Shown: in pieces, positions 26,779 to 35,703 of the stretch
Layout of the letters: every line of letters begins with the position of its first letter
Numbering within the stretch: position 1 is the first letter of the stretch
Origin: Tannerellaceae bacterium
GTDB lineage: Bacteria; Bacteroidota; Bacteroidia; Bacteroidales; Tannerellaceae
DNA length: 41,256 nt
Assembly: GCA_031274415.1 (NCBI GenBank)
Contig: JAISQD010000012.1
Span: 1-41,256 of the forward strand
Direction of reading: 5' to 3'
Notes under the pieces: model-generated
The model's input: the letters and a program-made list of their open reading frames with translations, nothing else
Told to the model about the DNA's origin: nothing
Databases searched by the model: none
Translations under genes and position numbers: made by a program

Positions 26779-26786
26779 TATATTTG
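26779..26786 (+). promoter_or_regulatory. -7 box for the amn gene
   Basis: TATATTTG, an exact TAnnTTTG match, with TTGG at about the -33 distance (26753-26756). It lies 35 nt before the ATG at 26821 and inside the divergent leader. Confidence 0.5.
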
Positions 26787-26805
26787 CTGTTCATTTTAGT
26801 ACCAG

Positions 26806-26813
26806 CAAAGGTA
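26806..26813 (-). promoter_or_regulatory. -7 box for the HsdR-N-like gene
   Basis: Reads TACCTTTG on the minus strand, 32 nt before the minus-strand start codon. The two divergent promoters therefore overlap within about 45 bp, so they may compete. Confidence 0.55.
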
Positions 26814-26820
26814 ATTATTT

Positions 26821-27597
26821 ATGAAAACAAAACAAGAAATCGTTGAAAATTGGTTGCCCCGATATACCGACAGAAAGCTGGACGAGTTTCCGGACTATAT
26901 ATTACTGACCAACTTCACAAAATATGTCGAACTGTTTGCCGAATACCAAAAGGTAGAAGTAAAAGGACTGAAAAGCTCCATGCCAAACGCCTCTTCGGGG
27001 AATATGATGATCATAAACTTCGGGATGGGAAGCGCCAATGCCGCTACGATTATGGATTTATTATCCGCCATACAGCCCCGCGCCGTCTTGTTTCTCGGTA
27101 AATGCGGGGGCTTGAAAAAGATCAACAACGTCGGTGATTTTCTACTGCCTATCGCCGCTATACGGGGAGAGGGAACATCCAACGAATACCTGCCGCCGGA
27201 AGTGCCCTCCTTACCGGCCTTTTCCATGCTGCGCGCCATCTCGTCAGCCATCCGGGATCATGGACACGATTACTGGACGGGGACTGTGTATACGACAAAC
27301 CGACGGGTGTGGGAGTATGACGATATCTTCAAAGACTATCTACGCCGGACGCATGCGACCGCTATTGACATGGAAACCGCGACGTTACTGACCGCCGGTT
27401 TTGCAAACAAAATCCCCACAGGAGCGCTGCTCATGATTTCCGATAAACCAATGGAAGAGAGCGGCGTTAAAACAGATGAGAGCGATCAGTTCGTGACCCA
27501 TACATTTGTTGGAGAACACGTTGTATTAGGTATCGAAGCGTTGCAGCAAATCATCGACGGAAAGAAAACAATCCGTCATATCCTGTTCAGTTGGTAA
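26821..27597 (+). CDS. amn: AMP nucleosidase (Bacteroidetes type)
   Basis: A 258-residue enzyme of the purine nucleoside phosphorylase fold that cleaves AMP to adenine and ribose 5-phosphate. It has the core MMIINFGMGSANAATIMDLL, LFLGKCGGLKKINNVGDFLLP (the phosphate/ribose-binding strand) and AIDMETATLLTAGF, with the Met-Glu ribose-binding pair; GALLMISDKP precedes the C-terminus. It is shorter than the E. coli Amn (484 residues) and matches the short form of Bacteroidetes. It lies 19 nt before holA and is probably co-transcribed with it. Confidence 0.9.
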   Translation: MKTKQEIVENWLPRYTDRKLDEFPDYILLTNFTKYVELFAEYQKVEVKGLKSSMPNASSGNMMIINFGMGSANAATIMDLLSAIQPRAVLFLGKCGGLKKINNVGDFLLPIAAIRGEGTSNEYLPPEVPSLPAFSMLRAISSAIRDHGHDYWTGTVYTTNRRVWEYDDIFKDYLRRTHATAIDMETATLLTAGFANKIPTGALLMISDKPMEESGVKTDESDQFVTHTFVGEHVVLGIEALQQIIDGKKTIRHILFSW

Positions 27598-27616
27598 TTG
27601 AATAAATCACGAATCT

Positions 27617-28639
27617 ATGGCTAAAAAAGAGTATACTTTTGAAGAAATATGCAGGAATATCACAGCAGGGAACTTTCTTCCCGTTTATGTCTTAATGGGT
27701 GAAGAGCCTTACTTCATCGACAAAATAACGGATCTGCTGATCGAAAAGGTGCTGGATGATGCGGACAGGGACTTTGACCAAACCATTATGTACGGGGCTG
27801 ACGCGAATGTGGGCATGGTGATTAATGCCGCACGGCGTTTCCCGATGATGTCGACATACCAGTTGGTCGTCGTTCGGGAAGCGCAGATGATCCGCGACAT
27901 AGAACTGCTTGCCAATTATGTCAATCAGCCGCTGAAATCAACCGTTCTGGTGATCAATTATAAGTATAAGACGATAGACGGCAAGAAAAAGTTAGCCGTC
28001 GCCACAGAGAAAAACGGTATACTATTCGAGTCGAAAAAGATTTACGAAAGTAGAATGCCGGCATTTATTACGTCGCTCCTGCGGGAACGTGCGATCGACA
28101 TAGAGCCGAAGGCGGCTCAAATGCTGTCCGACTTTCTCGGTAACGATCTCAGCCGCCTGAACAGGGAGCTGGATAAACTCTCTATTTTACTGTCCGCCAA
28201 GACAGCAAAACGCATCACGCCGGAACTGGTAGAGCAAAATATTGGCATCAGCAAGGAATACAACAACTTTGAGTTGCTAAGGGCGATTGCCGGCAAAGAG
28301 ATCCTGAAAGCAAACCGGATCATTCACTATTTCGAGAAAAACCCCAAAGATAACCCCATTCAAATGACCCTTCCCGTCCTGTTCAACTACTTTTCCAACC
28401 TCCTCATATGCCATTATTCGAAAGACAAATCGGAAAATGGCCTTATGAACGCTTTAGGTTTAAGAAGTCCGTATCAGGTAAAAGACTATGCGCAGGGAAT
28501 CAAACACTATTCCGCCCTGAAAGTCTTCAACCTGATCGGCGATATCCGCACCACCGACGCCCGTTCGAAAGGAGTAGAAAACCCTTCCACCCCCGATTCC
28601 GAACTGCTCAAAATGCTGGTTTACCAAATATTGCATTAA
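27617..28639 (+). CDS. holA: DNA polymerase III delta subunit
   Basis: A 340-residue clamp-loader subunit that opens the sliding clamp. FLPVYVLMGEEPYFIDKITDLLIE at the N-terminus is the canonical AAA+-like start of HolA. RRFPMMSTYQLVVVREAQMI and LSDFLGNDLSRLNRELDKLSILL follow, and the C-terminal collar domain has NPIQMTLPVLFNYFSNLLI. Length is normal. A terminator lies 36 nt past the stop. Confidence 0.94.
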   Translation: MAKKEYTFEEICRNITAGNFLPVYVLMGEEPYFIDKITDLLIEKVLDDADRDFDQTIMYGADANVGMVINAARRFPMMSTYQLVVVREAQMIRDIELLANYVNQPLKSTVLVINYKYKTIDGKKKLAVATEKNGILFESKKIYESRMPAFITSLLRERAIDIEPKAAQMLSDFLGNDLSRLNRELDKLSILLSAKTAKRITPELVEQNIGISKEYNNFELLRAIAGKEILKANRIIHYFEKNPKDNPIQMTLPVLFNYFSNLLICHYSKDKSENGLMNALGLRSPYQVKDYAQGIKHYSALKVFNLIGDIRTTDARSKGVENPSTPDSELLKMLVYQILH

Positions 28640-28674
28640 AATGAAAAAATCCTTCTGCAACCTCTAACCTTTTC

Positions 28675-28710
28675 TACCGGAAGAAGTAGCTTTTTCTTCC
28701 GGTATCTTTA
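28675..28710 (+). terminator. Terminator after holA
   Basis: TACCGGAAGAA (28675-28685) pairs perfectly with TTCTTCCGGTA (28694-28704) around an 8-nt loop, followed by TCTTTA. Confidence 0.75.
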
Positions 28711-28727
28711 GCGCTTTCCTGCGGACA

Positions 28728-28761
28728 CACTGATCGTTCGCCAATTGGCGAACGATCAGTG
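28728..28761. repeat. 34-bp perfect palindrome
   Basis: CACTGATCGTTCGCCAA (28728-28744) is followed at once by its exact reverse complement (28745-28761), without loop. There is no T-run. It could be a cruciform, a dimeric protein site or two fused element ends. Confidence 0.9.
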
Positions 28762-29289
28762 CATACCGAACAACCCACGTTCACTAAGTTAAAAAGAAAA
28801 GACAAAATGGCACGATCAATTCGTTTACATAAGAAAATGACTCGGGAAGTATACAAAAGTAATCGGATTACAACTGTAACGGCGCACGGTCGGGTGGGGG
28901 AGAAGGAACAAATGTAAACAAACATAGACTTAAAACGGGTATGCAACATTTGTATACAGCCATATTTTCTTGTATATATCGTACCGGCACACGACAAATG
29001 GGAATAATTTGTATTTGATATATAACCAATACAAAACCAGCCTGTTTTATTTATAAATGCGAAGAGTAACTTTAAGTATATGCTTAAATCAGGTATACAT
29101 TTGTAACAAATCCCTTGTAAACATCCTGTATGTGAATAATAATGCACTAATAAACAGTGAAATGATATCTAAGTATAAAGTATTTGTTTTTATATATCAA
29201 GGCGGGTTTTTCTGCCTGTTTATAGATGTGTCTTCTTTGATCGGATATTTCTGTTACATTTGTATCTATTTATTTTTATAACAGTAAAC

Positions 29290-29319
29290 TTGTGGATTGG
29301 AGAAATGTGTTTATATTTG
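29290..29319 (+). promoter_or_regulatory. Promoter of the XRE regulator gene
   Basis: TTG (29290-29292), 19-nt spacer and TATATTTG (29312-29319). The leader to the ATG at 29417 would be about 90 nt. Confidence 0.6.
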
Positions 29320-29416
29320 TAGCGGGCTGTTTTTGGTTATATGTATACGTGTAACCAGTCATAATGGCAGTATTTTATAGCACATTGCACACTTAACCTT
29401 TCAAAATGTTCGTTGT

Positions 29417-29866
29417 ATGAAAGATCGTATTGTAAAAGTCATGGAACACGAAGAGTTGACGCCTTCAAAGTTTGCCGAAGCAATCGGTATTCAGCGGTCT
29501 GCCATGTCTCATATTATTTCGGGAAGAAATAATCCCAGCTTGGATGTCCTGCAGAAGATATTGGAGCGGTTTATGTATATAGCGCCCGATTGGTTGTTGT
29601 TCGGTAAAGGGAAAATGTTTAGAGAAGGCGTCACATTAGAGCCTGATTTGTTCTCAAATATGCCTGTGCATCCGGCCAGAGTACAAGTTGTTCCCGAAGA
29701 ACGCAGGGAAAAAGGGGTTGAGCACCCTAAAATTGAGACTAAAGCTGTTGAAAATGATTCGGTTATACGCGTAAAGACCGAGTCTAAAAATGTGACTAAA
29801 ATTATGATCTTTTATTCGGATAATACCTACGATACCTTTATATCCGAAAAAAACAGGAAAGAGTAG
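29417..29866 (+). CDS. XRE-family helix-turn-helix regulator
   Basis: A 149-residue protein. The helix-turn-helix spans about residues 13-40 (LTPSKFAEAIGIQRSAMSHI, then ISGRNNPSLDVLQKILERF), followed by the WLLFGKGKMF motif often seen at the end of this domain in Bacteroidales. The second half is charged and probably disordered up to a short C-terminal strand (TKIMIFYSDNTYDTF). It resembles regulators common in Bacteroidetes; the target is not known. It stands 68 nt upstream of pyrK, which has its own -7 box. Confidence 0.85.
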   Translation: MKDRIVKVMEHEELTPSKFAEAIGIQRSAMSHIISGRNNPSLDVLQKILERFMYIAPDWLLFGKGKMFREGVTLEPDLFSNMPVHPARVQVVPEERREKGVEHPKIETKAVENDSVIRVKTESKNVTKIMIFYSDNTYDTFISEKNRKE

Positions 29867-29900
29867 CCGCAAAGCGTGAGATACATCCAACCGAATCGTT

Positions 29901-29908
29901 TATCTTTG
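29901..29908 (+). promoter_or_regulatory. -7 box for pyrK-pyrD
   Basis: TATCTTTG, an exact match, 26 nt before the pyrK ATG. Confidence 0.55.
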
Positions 29909-29934
29909 TATCTTAAATTGAGTCGTCATACCGT

Positions 29935-30717
29935 ATGAAAAAATATGTGTTACATATGAAGGTGGTGGAAAACAGGATCCTTCACGAGCATTATTGCCTG
30001 CTTAAACTTACTTCGGACGAAAGGTTGCCGGATATGCTTCCCGGACAATTTGTCGAAGCGCTGGTGGATCAATCCCCCGCTACGTTTCTTCGCCGCCCGC
30101 TCTCCATCCATTTTGTTGACAAAGAGAGGAATGAGCTGTGGTTGCTCATTCAATTCGTTGGAGAAGGTACGCGGAGCCTGGGGAGATACCGTGTGGGAGA
30201 CCGGGTGAATATCATATTGCCGCTGGGGAATGGCTTTACGCTCCCCGACGGGTTGTCCAACGGGCAGAAACTGCTGCTGGTGGGCGGCGGCGTGGGCGTT
30301 GCCCCGCTGTTGTTTCTCGGTACATACCTGAAGGAAAGGGGATGGGAGCCGCTGTTTTTGTTGGGTGCACGGTCGGAAAAAGATCTCGTGCAGTTGGACG
30401 ATTTCCGGAAGACGGGAGAAACATACGTCACGACAGAAGATCACTCATCCGGCGAGAGAGGCTATGTGACAGACCATTCCATCCTGCAAACGACCCGTTT
30501 CGACAGGATATACGCCTGCGGCCCGAAGCCGATGATGGTAGCGGTAGCCCGCTACGCCTCGTCTGTGTCCGTTCCCTGCGAAGTATCCCTCGAAAATAGC
30601 ATGGCCTGCGGAATCGGCGCCTGTTTATGTTGTGTAGAAAATACAAAAGAGGGCCACGTATGCGTATGTACAGACGGGCCTGTATTCAATATAGAAAGAC
30701 TAAGATGGCTGAATTAA
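29935..30717 (+). CDS. pyrK: Dihydroorotate dehydrogenase electron transfer subunit
   Basis: A 260-residue FAD and 2Fe-2S protein that partners PyrD in class 1B dihydroorotate dehydrogenase and lets it use NAD. The FAD-binding part has [12 protein letters not shown], with R-x-x-S. The NAD part has [17 protein letters not shown] and [13 protein letters not shown]. The C-terminal cluster motif is [15 protein letters not shown], then a further Cys in VCVCTDGP. The gene overlaps the pyrD start by 13 nt (30705-30717), so the subunits are translationally coupled. Confidence 0.94.
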   Translation: MKKYVLHMKVVENRILHEHYCLLKLTSDERLPDMLPGQFVEALVDQSPATFLRRPLSIHFVDKERNELWLLIQFVGEGTRSLGRYRVGDRVNIILPLGNGFTLPDGLSNGQKLLLVGGGVGVAPLLFLGTYLKERGWEPLFLLGARSEKDLVQLDDFRKTGETYVTTEDHSSGERGYVTDHSILQTTRFDRIYACGPKPMMVAVARYASSVSVPCEVSLENSMACGIGACLCCVENTKEGHVCVCTDGPVFNIERLRWLN

Positions 30718-31616
30718 GTGTACAGATAAAAGACTTGCCGTTGAAAAATCCCGTCATGACGGCATCCGGGACGTTCGGCTATGGTGTTGAATATGCCGAC
30801 TTTATGGATATCGAACGGCTGGGAGCTGTGATCGTGAAAGGCACAACGCTTGAGCACAGGGAGGGGAATCCTTACCCCCGGATGGCGGAAACGGCGGCGG
30901 GCATGCTGAATGCCGTAGGCCTCCAGAACAAGGGGGTTGACTATTTTATCGACACGATTTATCCCCGTATCAGCGCGTATGATACACAGATGATTGTCAA
31001 TGTAAGTGGTTCGTCTATCGAATCGTATGTGGAATGTGCGGGAAAGGTGGCCGGACTGGAGCATATACGGGCGATAGAGCTGAATATTTCGTGCCCGAAC
31101 GTGAAGCAGGGCGGGATGGCTTTTGGCGTGACGTGTTCGGGCGCCGCCGAAGTGGTGCGGGCAGTCAGGCGGGTATATCCCAAAACACTGATCGTGAAGC
31201 TTTCTCCCAACGTGACCGATATTGCCGAAATAGCGAAAGCAGTAGAGGCCGAAGGCGCCGACTCCGTATCGTTGATCAATACGCTGCTTGGCATGGCCAT
31301 CGACGCAGAAAAGCGCAGACCGAAGCTGTCGACTATAACGGGCGGCCTCTCAGGGCCGTGCGTAAAACCGGTCGCCCTCCGCATGGTATGGCAAACGTAT
31401 CGGGCGGTCCGTATTCCGGTGATCGGTTTGGGGGGTATTGCAAGCTGGGAAGACGCCGTTGAGTTTATGCTGGCCGGAGCGACCGCTATCCAGGTCGGCA
31501 CGCATAATTTCATCGACCCGGCGGCTTCGGTAAAAATCATCGACGGCCTGAACGACTATTGCGACAGGCACGGATACCGGTCGGTCAGCGAACTGACCGG
31601 CGCTTTAGCGCTTTAG
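30705..31616 (+). CDS. pyrD: Dihydroorotate dehydrogenase catalytic subunit (class 1B)
   Basis: A 303-residue FMN enzyme that oxidises dihydroorotate to orotate in pyrimidine synthesis. Visible motifs are [26 protein letters not shown], the active-site segment [13 protein letters not shown] with the catalytic Cys of class 1B, and the FMN-binding [21 protein letters not shown]. The start is ATG 30705 ([10 protein letters not shown]); the frame runs further upstream inside pyrK but those residues do not resemble the family. The 3' end overlaps the convergent gene by 4 nt. Confidence 0.95.
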   Translation: MAELSVQIKDLPLKNPVMTASGTFGYGVEYADFMDIERLGAVIVKGTTLEHREGNPYPRMAETAAGMLNAVGLQNKGVDYFIDTIYPRISAYDTQMIVNVSGSSIESYVECAGKVAGLEHIRAIELNISCPNVKQGGMAFGVTCSGAAEVVRAVRRVYPKTLIVKLSPNVTDIAEIAKAVEAEGADSVSLINTLLGMAIDAEKRRPKLSTITGGLSGPCVKPVALRMVWQTYRAVRIPVIGLGGIASWEDAVEFMLAGATAIQVGTHNFIDPAASVKIIDGLNDYCDRHGYRSVSELTGALAL

Positions 31617-31936
31617 GCGTTTACTTCTCCCGCTCCTGCCTCATAGTCGACGCAGGCTCTATCGGCCTTGACCGGCGCAATGATATTTTTGGCAACAGCG
31701 ACGTGGGCGGGATGGTTGGCATACAGCGCGACATCTTCCAAGGAGTGGAGTTCGGTGGTCAGGATCATATCCCACGCTTCGTCGGGATTCACGTTAAAGT
31801 CCACCCGGATAGCTTGCAAGACCTCTATCTGCTCGATTAATGCTTCCAAGTGCGTCTTGATTTCCTGCATTTTATCCCTTTTTTCAGTCTGTGAAGCAAA
31901 CTCTTTCAGTTTGAACATGACGATATGTCTAATCAT
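31613..31936 (-). CDS. Dabb (stress-responsive A/B barrel) domain protein
   Basis: A 107-residue small alpha+beta barrel protein of the dimeric Dabb type. [14 protein letters not shown] is the typical first strand, and [23 protein letters not shown] is the conserved second half (the H-P-x-H motif). The substrate is unknown; members bind small molecules or act in detoxification. It is the last gene of the long minus-strand operon, 18 nt after serB, and ends 4 nt inside pyrD. Confidence 0.85.
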   Translation of the reverse strand: MIRHIVMFKLKEFASQTEKRDKMQEIKTHLEALIEQIEVLQAIRVDFNVNPDEAWDMILTTELHSLEDVALYANHPAHVAVAKNIIAPVKADRACVDYEAGAGEVNA

Positions 31937-31954
31937 ATGATGTGTTGTTTCAGG

Positions 31955-33181
31955 TTATAGTTGTTCATCCATATACGAATCCTTGTAGCCCAGAAAGTAG
32001 AGGATACCATCCAGCCCTATGGTGGAAATAGACTGTTTGGCGGTCGCTTTCACCTTAGGTTTGGCATGGAAAGCAATACCCAGACCGGCAATACTGATCA
32101 TGGGCAAATCGTTCGCTCCGTCACCAACGGCCACCGTCTGCCGGATATCCACGTTCTCAACCTGCGCAATCAAACGAAGCAGCTCCGCTTTCCGCTTACC
32201 GTCGACAATATCGCCGATGTAATGCCCCGTCAGCTTTCCGTCAACTACCTCCAACTCATTGGCATACACATAGTCGATGGCATACTTTTGTTTCAGGTAA
32301 TTGCCGAAATAGGTAAACCCGCCCGATAAAATAGCAATCTTGAATCCGACCTTTTTCAGTATGTGCATCAGGCGGTCGACGCCTTCTGTAATCGGCAGGC
32401 TCTCCGCAATCTGCTGAAGAATGGATACATCCAGCCCTTTCAGCAACGCGCAGCGTTCGCGGAAACTTTCCGCAAAGTCAATCTCTCCCCGCATGGCGGA
32501 TTCCGTAATCGCCCTCACCTTTTCTCCTACGCCCGCCCGTTCGGCCAGTTCGTCAATCACTTCGGTATTGATCAACGTCGAATCCATATCGAAACAGATC
32601 AAACGCCGCATACGCCTGTACATGCTGTCTTCCTGGAAAGAGATATCCACCTCCAGGCCGGAAGACAATTCCAGAAAGGCCAACTGCATCTGCTTCTTGT
32701 CCTTCGGCGTTCCGCGAACAGAAAACTCCACGCTTGCCTTAGGTGTCCGTTCGTTCTCGTCGAGCGGGATACGACCGGTGAGCCGCCGGATATCATCAAT
32801 ATTCATCCCCTGGTCTGCCACGATACGGGAGACGCCGGCGATCTGCTTCGCGGTGAGTTTGCGTCCTAAAATGGTGATAATATACCGGTTCTTACCCTGC
32901 ATACCGACCCATTCGCTATACGCTTCTTCCGAAATAGGATTGAAGCGGATCGCGACATCCAATTCATAACTCTTGAATAGCAGCTCTTTCAGAATATCCC
33001 CCGAATCGCCGTCCGTACTCTGAAACAGGATTCCGAGCGACAGGTTGTTGTGGATATCGGACTGCCCGATATCCAGGATAACGGCATTCCTTTTCGCCAA
33101 TATTTCAGTCAGGACAGCCGTGACGCCGGGACGGTCAGTCCCGCTGATATTCATAAAGATAATTTCGTTCTTTTGCAGCAT
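31955..33181 (-). CDS. serB: Phosphoserine phosphatase with N-terminal ACT domains
   Basis: A 408-residue enzyme for the last step of serine synthesis. Two ACT-type regulatory domains fill residues 1-180 (NISGTDRPGVTAVLTEILAK is the first). The HAD phosphatase domain starts with LICFDMDSTLINTEVIDELA, with the nucleophile Asp in DMDST; then AILSGGFTYF and VAVGDGANDLPMI provide the Ser/Lys and metal Asp motifs. The ACT domains suggest serine feedback. It is 14 nt after rseP. Confidence 0.93.
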   Translation of the reverse strand: MLQKNEIIFMNISGTDRPGVTAVLTEILAKRNAVILDIGQSDIHNNLSLGILFQSTDGDSGDILKELLFKSYELDVAIRFNPISEEAYSEWVGMQGKNRYIITILGRKLTAKQIAGVSRIVADQGMNIDDIRRLTGRIPLDENERTPKASVEFSVRGTPKDKKQMQLAFLELSSGLEVDISFQEDSMYRRMRRLICFDMDSTLINTEVIDELAERAGVGEKVRAITESAMRGEIDFAESFRERCALLKGLDVSILQQIAESLPITEGVDRLMHILKKVGFKIAILSGGFTYFGNYLKQKYAIDYVYANELEVVDGKLTGHYIGDIVDGKRKAELLRLIAQVENVDIRQTVAVGDGANDLPMISIAGLGIAFHAKPKVKATAKQSISTIGLDGILYFLGYKDSYMDEQL

Positions 33182-33195
33182 ATTTACACGGGGGG

Positions 33196-34521
33196 TTACC
33201 TGAAGAAAAACTTGAACAGATCATTCCCGTTGGCATAAATCAACAGGGCAAAAATAAGCAACATACCCCCAATCTGTGCATATTCGAGGAACTTGTCGCT
33301 GGGCTTTCGGCGGGTGACGACTTCATAGAGCAGGAACATGACATGCCCCCCATCCAAAGCGGGAACAGGCAGGATATTCATAAATGCCAGGATAATGGAA
33401 AGAAAAGCCGATGTCATCCAGAAAGACCTCCAATTCCAAGCGGAGGGGAACAGATTCCCGATGGCGGCAAACCCGCCCAGATTAGATGCGCCCTCTTTGG
33501 TAAAGACATATTTCATATCGCTCACATACCCTTTCAAGGTACTTATCCCCAAACGGATACCGGCGGGAAATGACTGAAAGAAATTATACGTTAACGTGAC
33601 GGTTGAATAAATCTCTACCGGCGGCCTCATGTATACCCCCATAAGTCCTGCCGTATCGGTCGTGAGAGACAAGGACTGTTCCATGCCCTTCCGGTAAAAC
33701 CCTACGGTAATCTCCTGACCTTTCTTTTCGTCAAGCCGTTCACGGATATCATACACCGTCGGAGTGATGACGCCATCAATGGAAACAATACTGTCCCCCG
33801 GCTGTATCCCGGCTAAGGCGGCAGGCGAACCTTCTCCACTTAACCCTTTTACTATCATAGGATACCGTTCTGCTGCAAACCCTTTCTTGTCGCGCATCAC
33901 CCGTTGCATCATATCGGCGGGAATAGGGATAACCGTTTCTACGCCTTGCCGGAGCACTGTCGCTGTCCCGGCATTTACCACGGCGCGCAGGGCGTCCGAA
34001 TTGAACCGTTCAAGTTCCCTGTCATCCGCCTTCAACAGGATGTCGCCATCCTGGAAACCGATCTGGTGGAATGTTTCGCTATAATCCATTCCCATTTTCA
34101 TGTTTCTCAAAGGCAAATAGTTATCACCCCACGCAAACAGGATCATCGAGTAAATAAACACCGCCAGCAGAAAATTAAAGAGTACGCCGCCAACCATAAT
34201 CAGCAGCCGCTGACGGGCAGGTTTGGAGCGAAATTCATACGGTTGGGGAGGGTTAGCCATCTGTTTCGTATCCATACTTTCGTCGATCATACCGGCGATT
34301 TTACAATATCCGCCCAAGGGAAGCCACCCTACGCCATATTCCGTGTCGCTGTTCTTTGGTTTGAACCTGAAAAGCCTGAATCCGATATCAAAGAAAAGGT
34401 AGAACTTATCCACCCTTACCTTATATAAACGGGCAAAAAGGAAATGCCCAAACTCATGAACCAACACCAATATGGATAAACTTAAAATAAGTTGCAATGC
34501 TTTAATCAAAAATGTTTCCAT
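33196..34521 (-). CDS. rseP: RIP metalloprotease RseP (site-2 protease)
   Basis: A 441-residue intramembrane zinc protease that cleaves membrane-bound anti-sigma factors or remnant signal peptides. HEFGH at residues 22-26 is the zinc site in the first membrane helix, and the third ligand lies in NILPVPALDGGHVMF near residue 390. PDZ-like sequences are between (SPAALAGIQPGDSIVSIDG). It is co-linear with dxr (24-nt gap), an arrangement common in bacteria. Confidence 0.94.
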   Translation of the reverse strand: METFLIKALQLILSLSILVLVHEFGHFLFARLYKVRVDKFYLFFDIGFRLFRFKPKNSDTEYGVGWLPLGGYCKIAGMIDESMDTKQMANPPQPYEFRSKPARQRLLIMVGGVLFNFLLAVFIYSMILFAWGDNYLPLRNMKMGMDYSETFHQIGFQDGDILLKADDRELERFNSDALRAVVNAGTATVLRQGVETVIPIPADMMQRVMRDKKGFAAERYPMIVKGLSGEGSPAALAGIQPGDSIVSIDGVITPTVYDIRERLDEKKGQEITVGFYRKGMEQSLSLTTDTAGLMGVYMRPPVEIYSTVTLTYNFFQSFPAGIRLGISTLKGYVSDMKYVFTKEGASNLGGFAAIGNLFPSAWNWRSFWMTSAFLSIILAFMNILPVPALDGGHVMFLLYEVVTRRKPSDKFLEYAQIGGMLLIFALLIYANGNDLFKFFFR

Positions 34522-34545
34522 CTGTTTTTATCTGTTTTTAATGGG

Positions 34546-35697
34546 TTACTCAAGTAATCCGGAAGCGATCTTCCGGGCTTCGTCGTCCGTCGCCACATAA
34601 TCTTCGTAGGAAGGGGATGCGACAAAAGAGACCTGATCTATTGTTCGTTCTATGATATCACTCATCTGCAAAAAGCCGGCTTTGTCATGCAAAAAGGCGT
34701 CGACCACCACTTCATTTGCCGCATTCAGCGCACAGGGCATGTTCCCCCCTTTCCGTATGGCCTCAAAAGCAAAGGCCAGATTACGGAAGCGCGTCATATC
34801 CGGCTCTTCAAAAGTAAGCGAAGCATACCGGCTGAAATCCAAGCGCGGCGCGCTGCTTTTCAACCGTTTCGGATAAGAAAAGGCATAACTGATCGGCAAT
34901 TTCATATCGGGAATGCCCAATTGAGCCATCACCGCGCCGTCTTCAAACTGTACCATCGAATGGATAACGGATTGCGGATGCACAAGAATCCCGATCTGCT
35001 CCGGCGCAAGGCCAAACAGCCATTTTGCCTCGATCATCTCAAATCCTTTGTTCATCATCGTTGCCGAATCTATCGTCACCTTTGCGCCCATCGTCCAGTT
35101 GGGATGTTTCAAGGCCTCAGCCTTTGTGACGGCGGACAGCTCCGCAAGCGTCTTGGTACGAAACGGCCCGCCGGAAGCGGTAAGCCATATCTTCTCCACC
35201 GGGTTTTCCCATTCGCCGGCTAAGCACTGGAAAATAGCCGAATGCTCGGAGTCGACAGGCAATACAGGGACTTTATGTGCAACAGCCAGCGCTGTAATCA
35301 ACTCGCCGGCAACCACCAGCGTCTCCTTATTCGCCAAAGCAATCGCCTTACCCGCCTTAATGGCAGCTATGGTAGGCCGCAGCCCCGAATAGCCGACCAT
35401 CGCCGTGAGAATCATATCAATCTGTTCGGACTGAACCATTTGCACGATAGCCTCCTGGCCTGCCCAGACCTTTATCGGCAAATCTTCCAACGCCTCTTTC
35501 AGTTCGGGATATTTCCGTTCGTTCGCTACGACGACGATTTCCGGCATATATTTCCGCGCCTGATCAATCAACAGATCGACCTGGTTGTTGGCTGTCAGGG
35601 CATATACTTCAAACAGATCCGTATGTTCATCCACCACGTCAAGCGCCTGTGTCCCTATTGAACCGGTAGAACCTAATATCGCTAATCTTCTTTTCAT
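34546..35697 (-). CDS. dxr: 1-deoxy-D-xylulose 5-phosphate reductoisomerase
   Basis: A 383-residue NADPH enzyme of the MEP pathway of isoprenoid synthesis; it converts DXP to MEP. The NADPH-binding motif GSTGSIGTQALDVV is at residues 8-21; ALANKETLVVAGELI, LPVDSEHSAIFQCL (metal and substrate residues) and LTASGGPFR follow, with WTMGAKVTIDSATMMNKGFE further on. Length is normal. The gene precedes rseP and follows the M23 gene by 6 nt. Confidence 0.97.
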   Translation of the reverse strand: MKRRLAILGSTGSIGTQALDVVDEHTDLFEVYALTANNQVDLLIDQARKYMPEIVVVANERKYPELKEALEDLPIKVWAGQEAIVQMVQSEQIDMILTAMVGYSGLRPTIAAIKAGKAIALANKETLVVAGELITALAVAHKVPVLPVDSEHSAIFQCLAGEWENPVEKIWLTASGGPFRTKTLAELSAVTKAEALKHPNWTMGAKVTIDSATMMNKGFEMIEAKWLFGLAPEQIGILVHPQSVIHSMVQFEDGAVMAQLGIPDMKLPISYAFSYPKRLKSSAPRLDFSRYASLTFEEPDMTRFRNLAFAFEAIRKGGNMPCALNAANEVVVDAFLHDKAGFLQMSDIIERTIDQVSFVASPSYEDYVATDDEARKIASGLLE

Positions 35698-35703
35698 TGC
35701 GGG

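Larger units (their letters stand above)
28640..29416. other. 777-bp intergenic stretch
   Basis: Besides the holA terminator and the 34-bp palindrome, I see no gene I can support. The stretch is AT-rich from 28760 on. It holds four copies of an (A)CATTTGTA-like word: inverted at about 28909 (ACAAATGTA), and direct at 28944-28952, 29092-29099 and 29253-29260. Each resembles a -7 promoter box. The two frames of moderate length here lack any family resemblance. Confidence 0.6.

Noticed and set aside
28674..29147. 157-codon minus-strand frame in the gap after holA
   Set aside because: It runs through the holA terminator and the 34-bp palindrome; the composition is Cys- and Ser-rich without any domain.
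29057..29281. 74-codon plus-strand frame upstream of the XRE gene
   Set aside because: AT-rich, hydrophobic by composition, no start context or family resemblance, and it overlaps promoter-like boxes.
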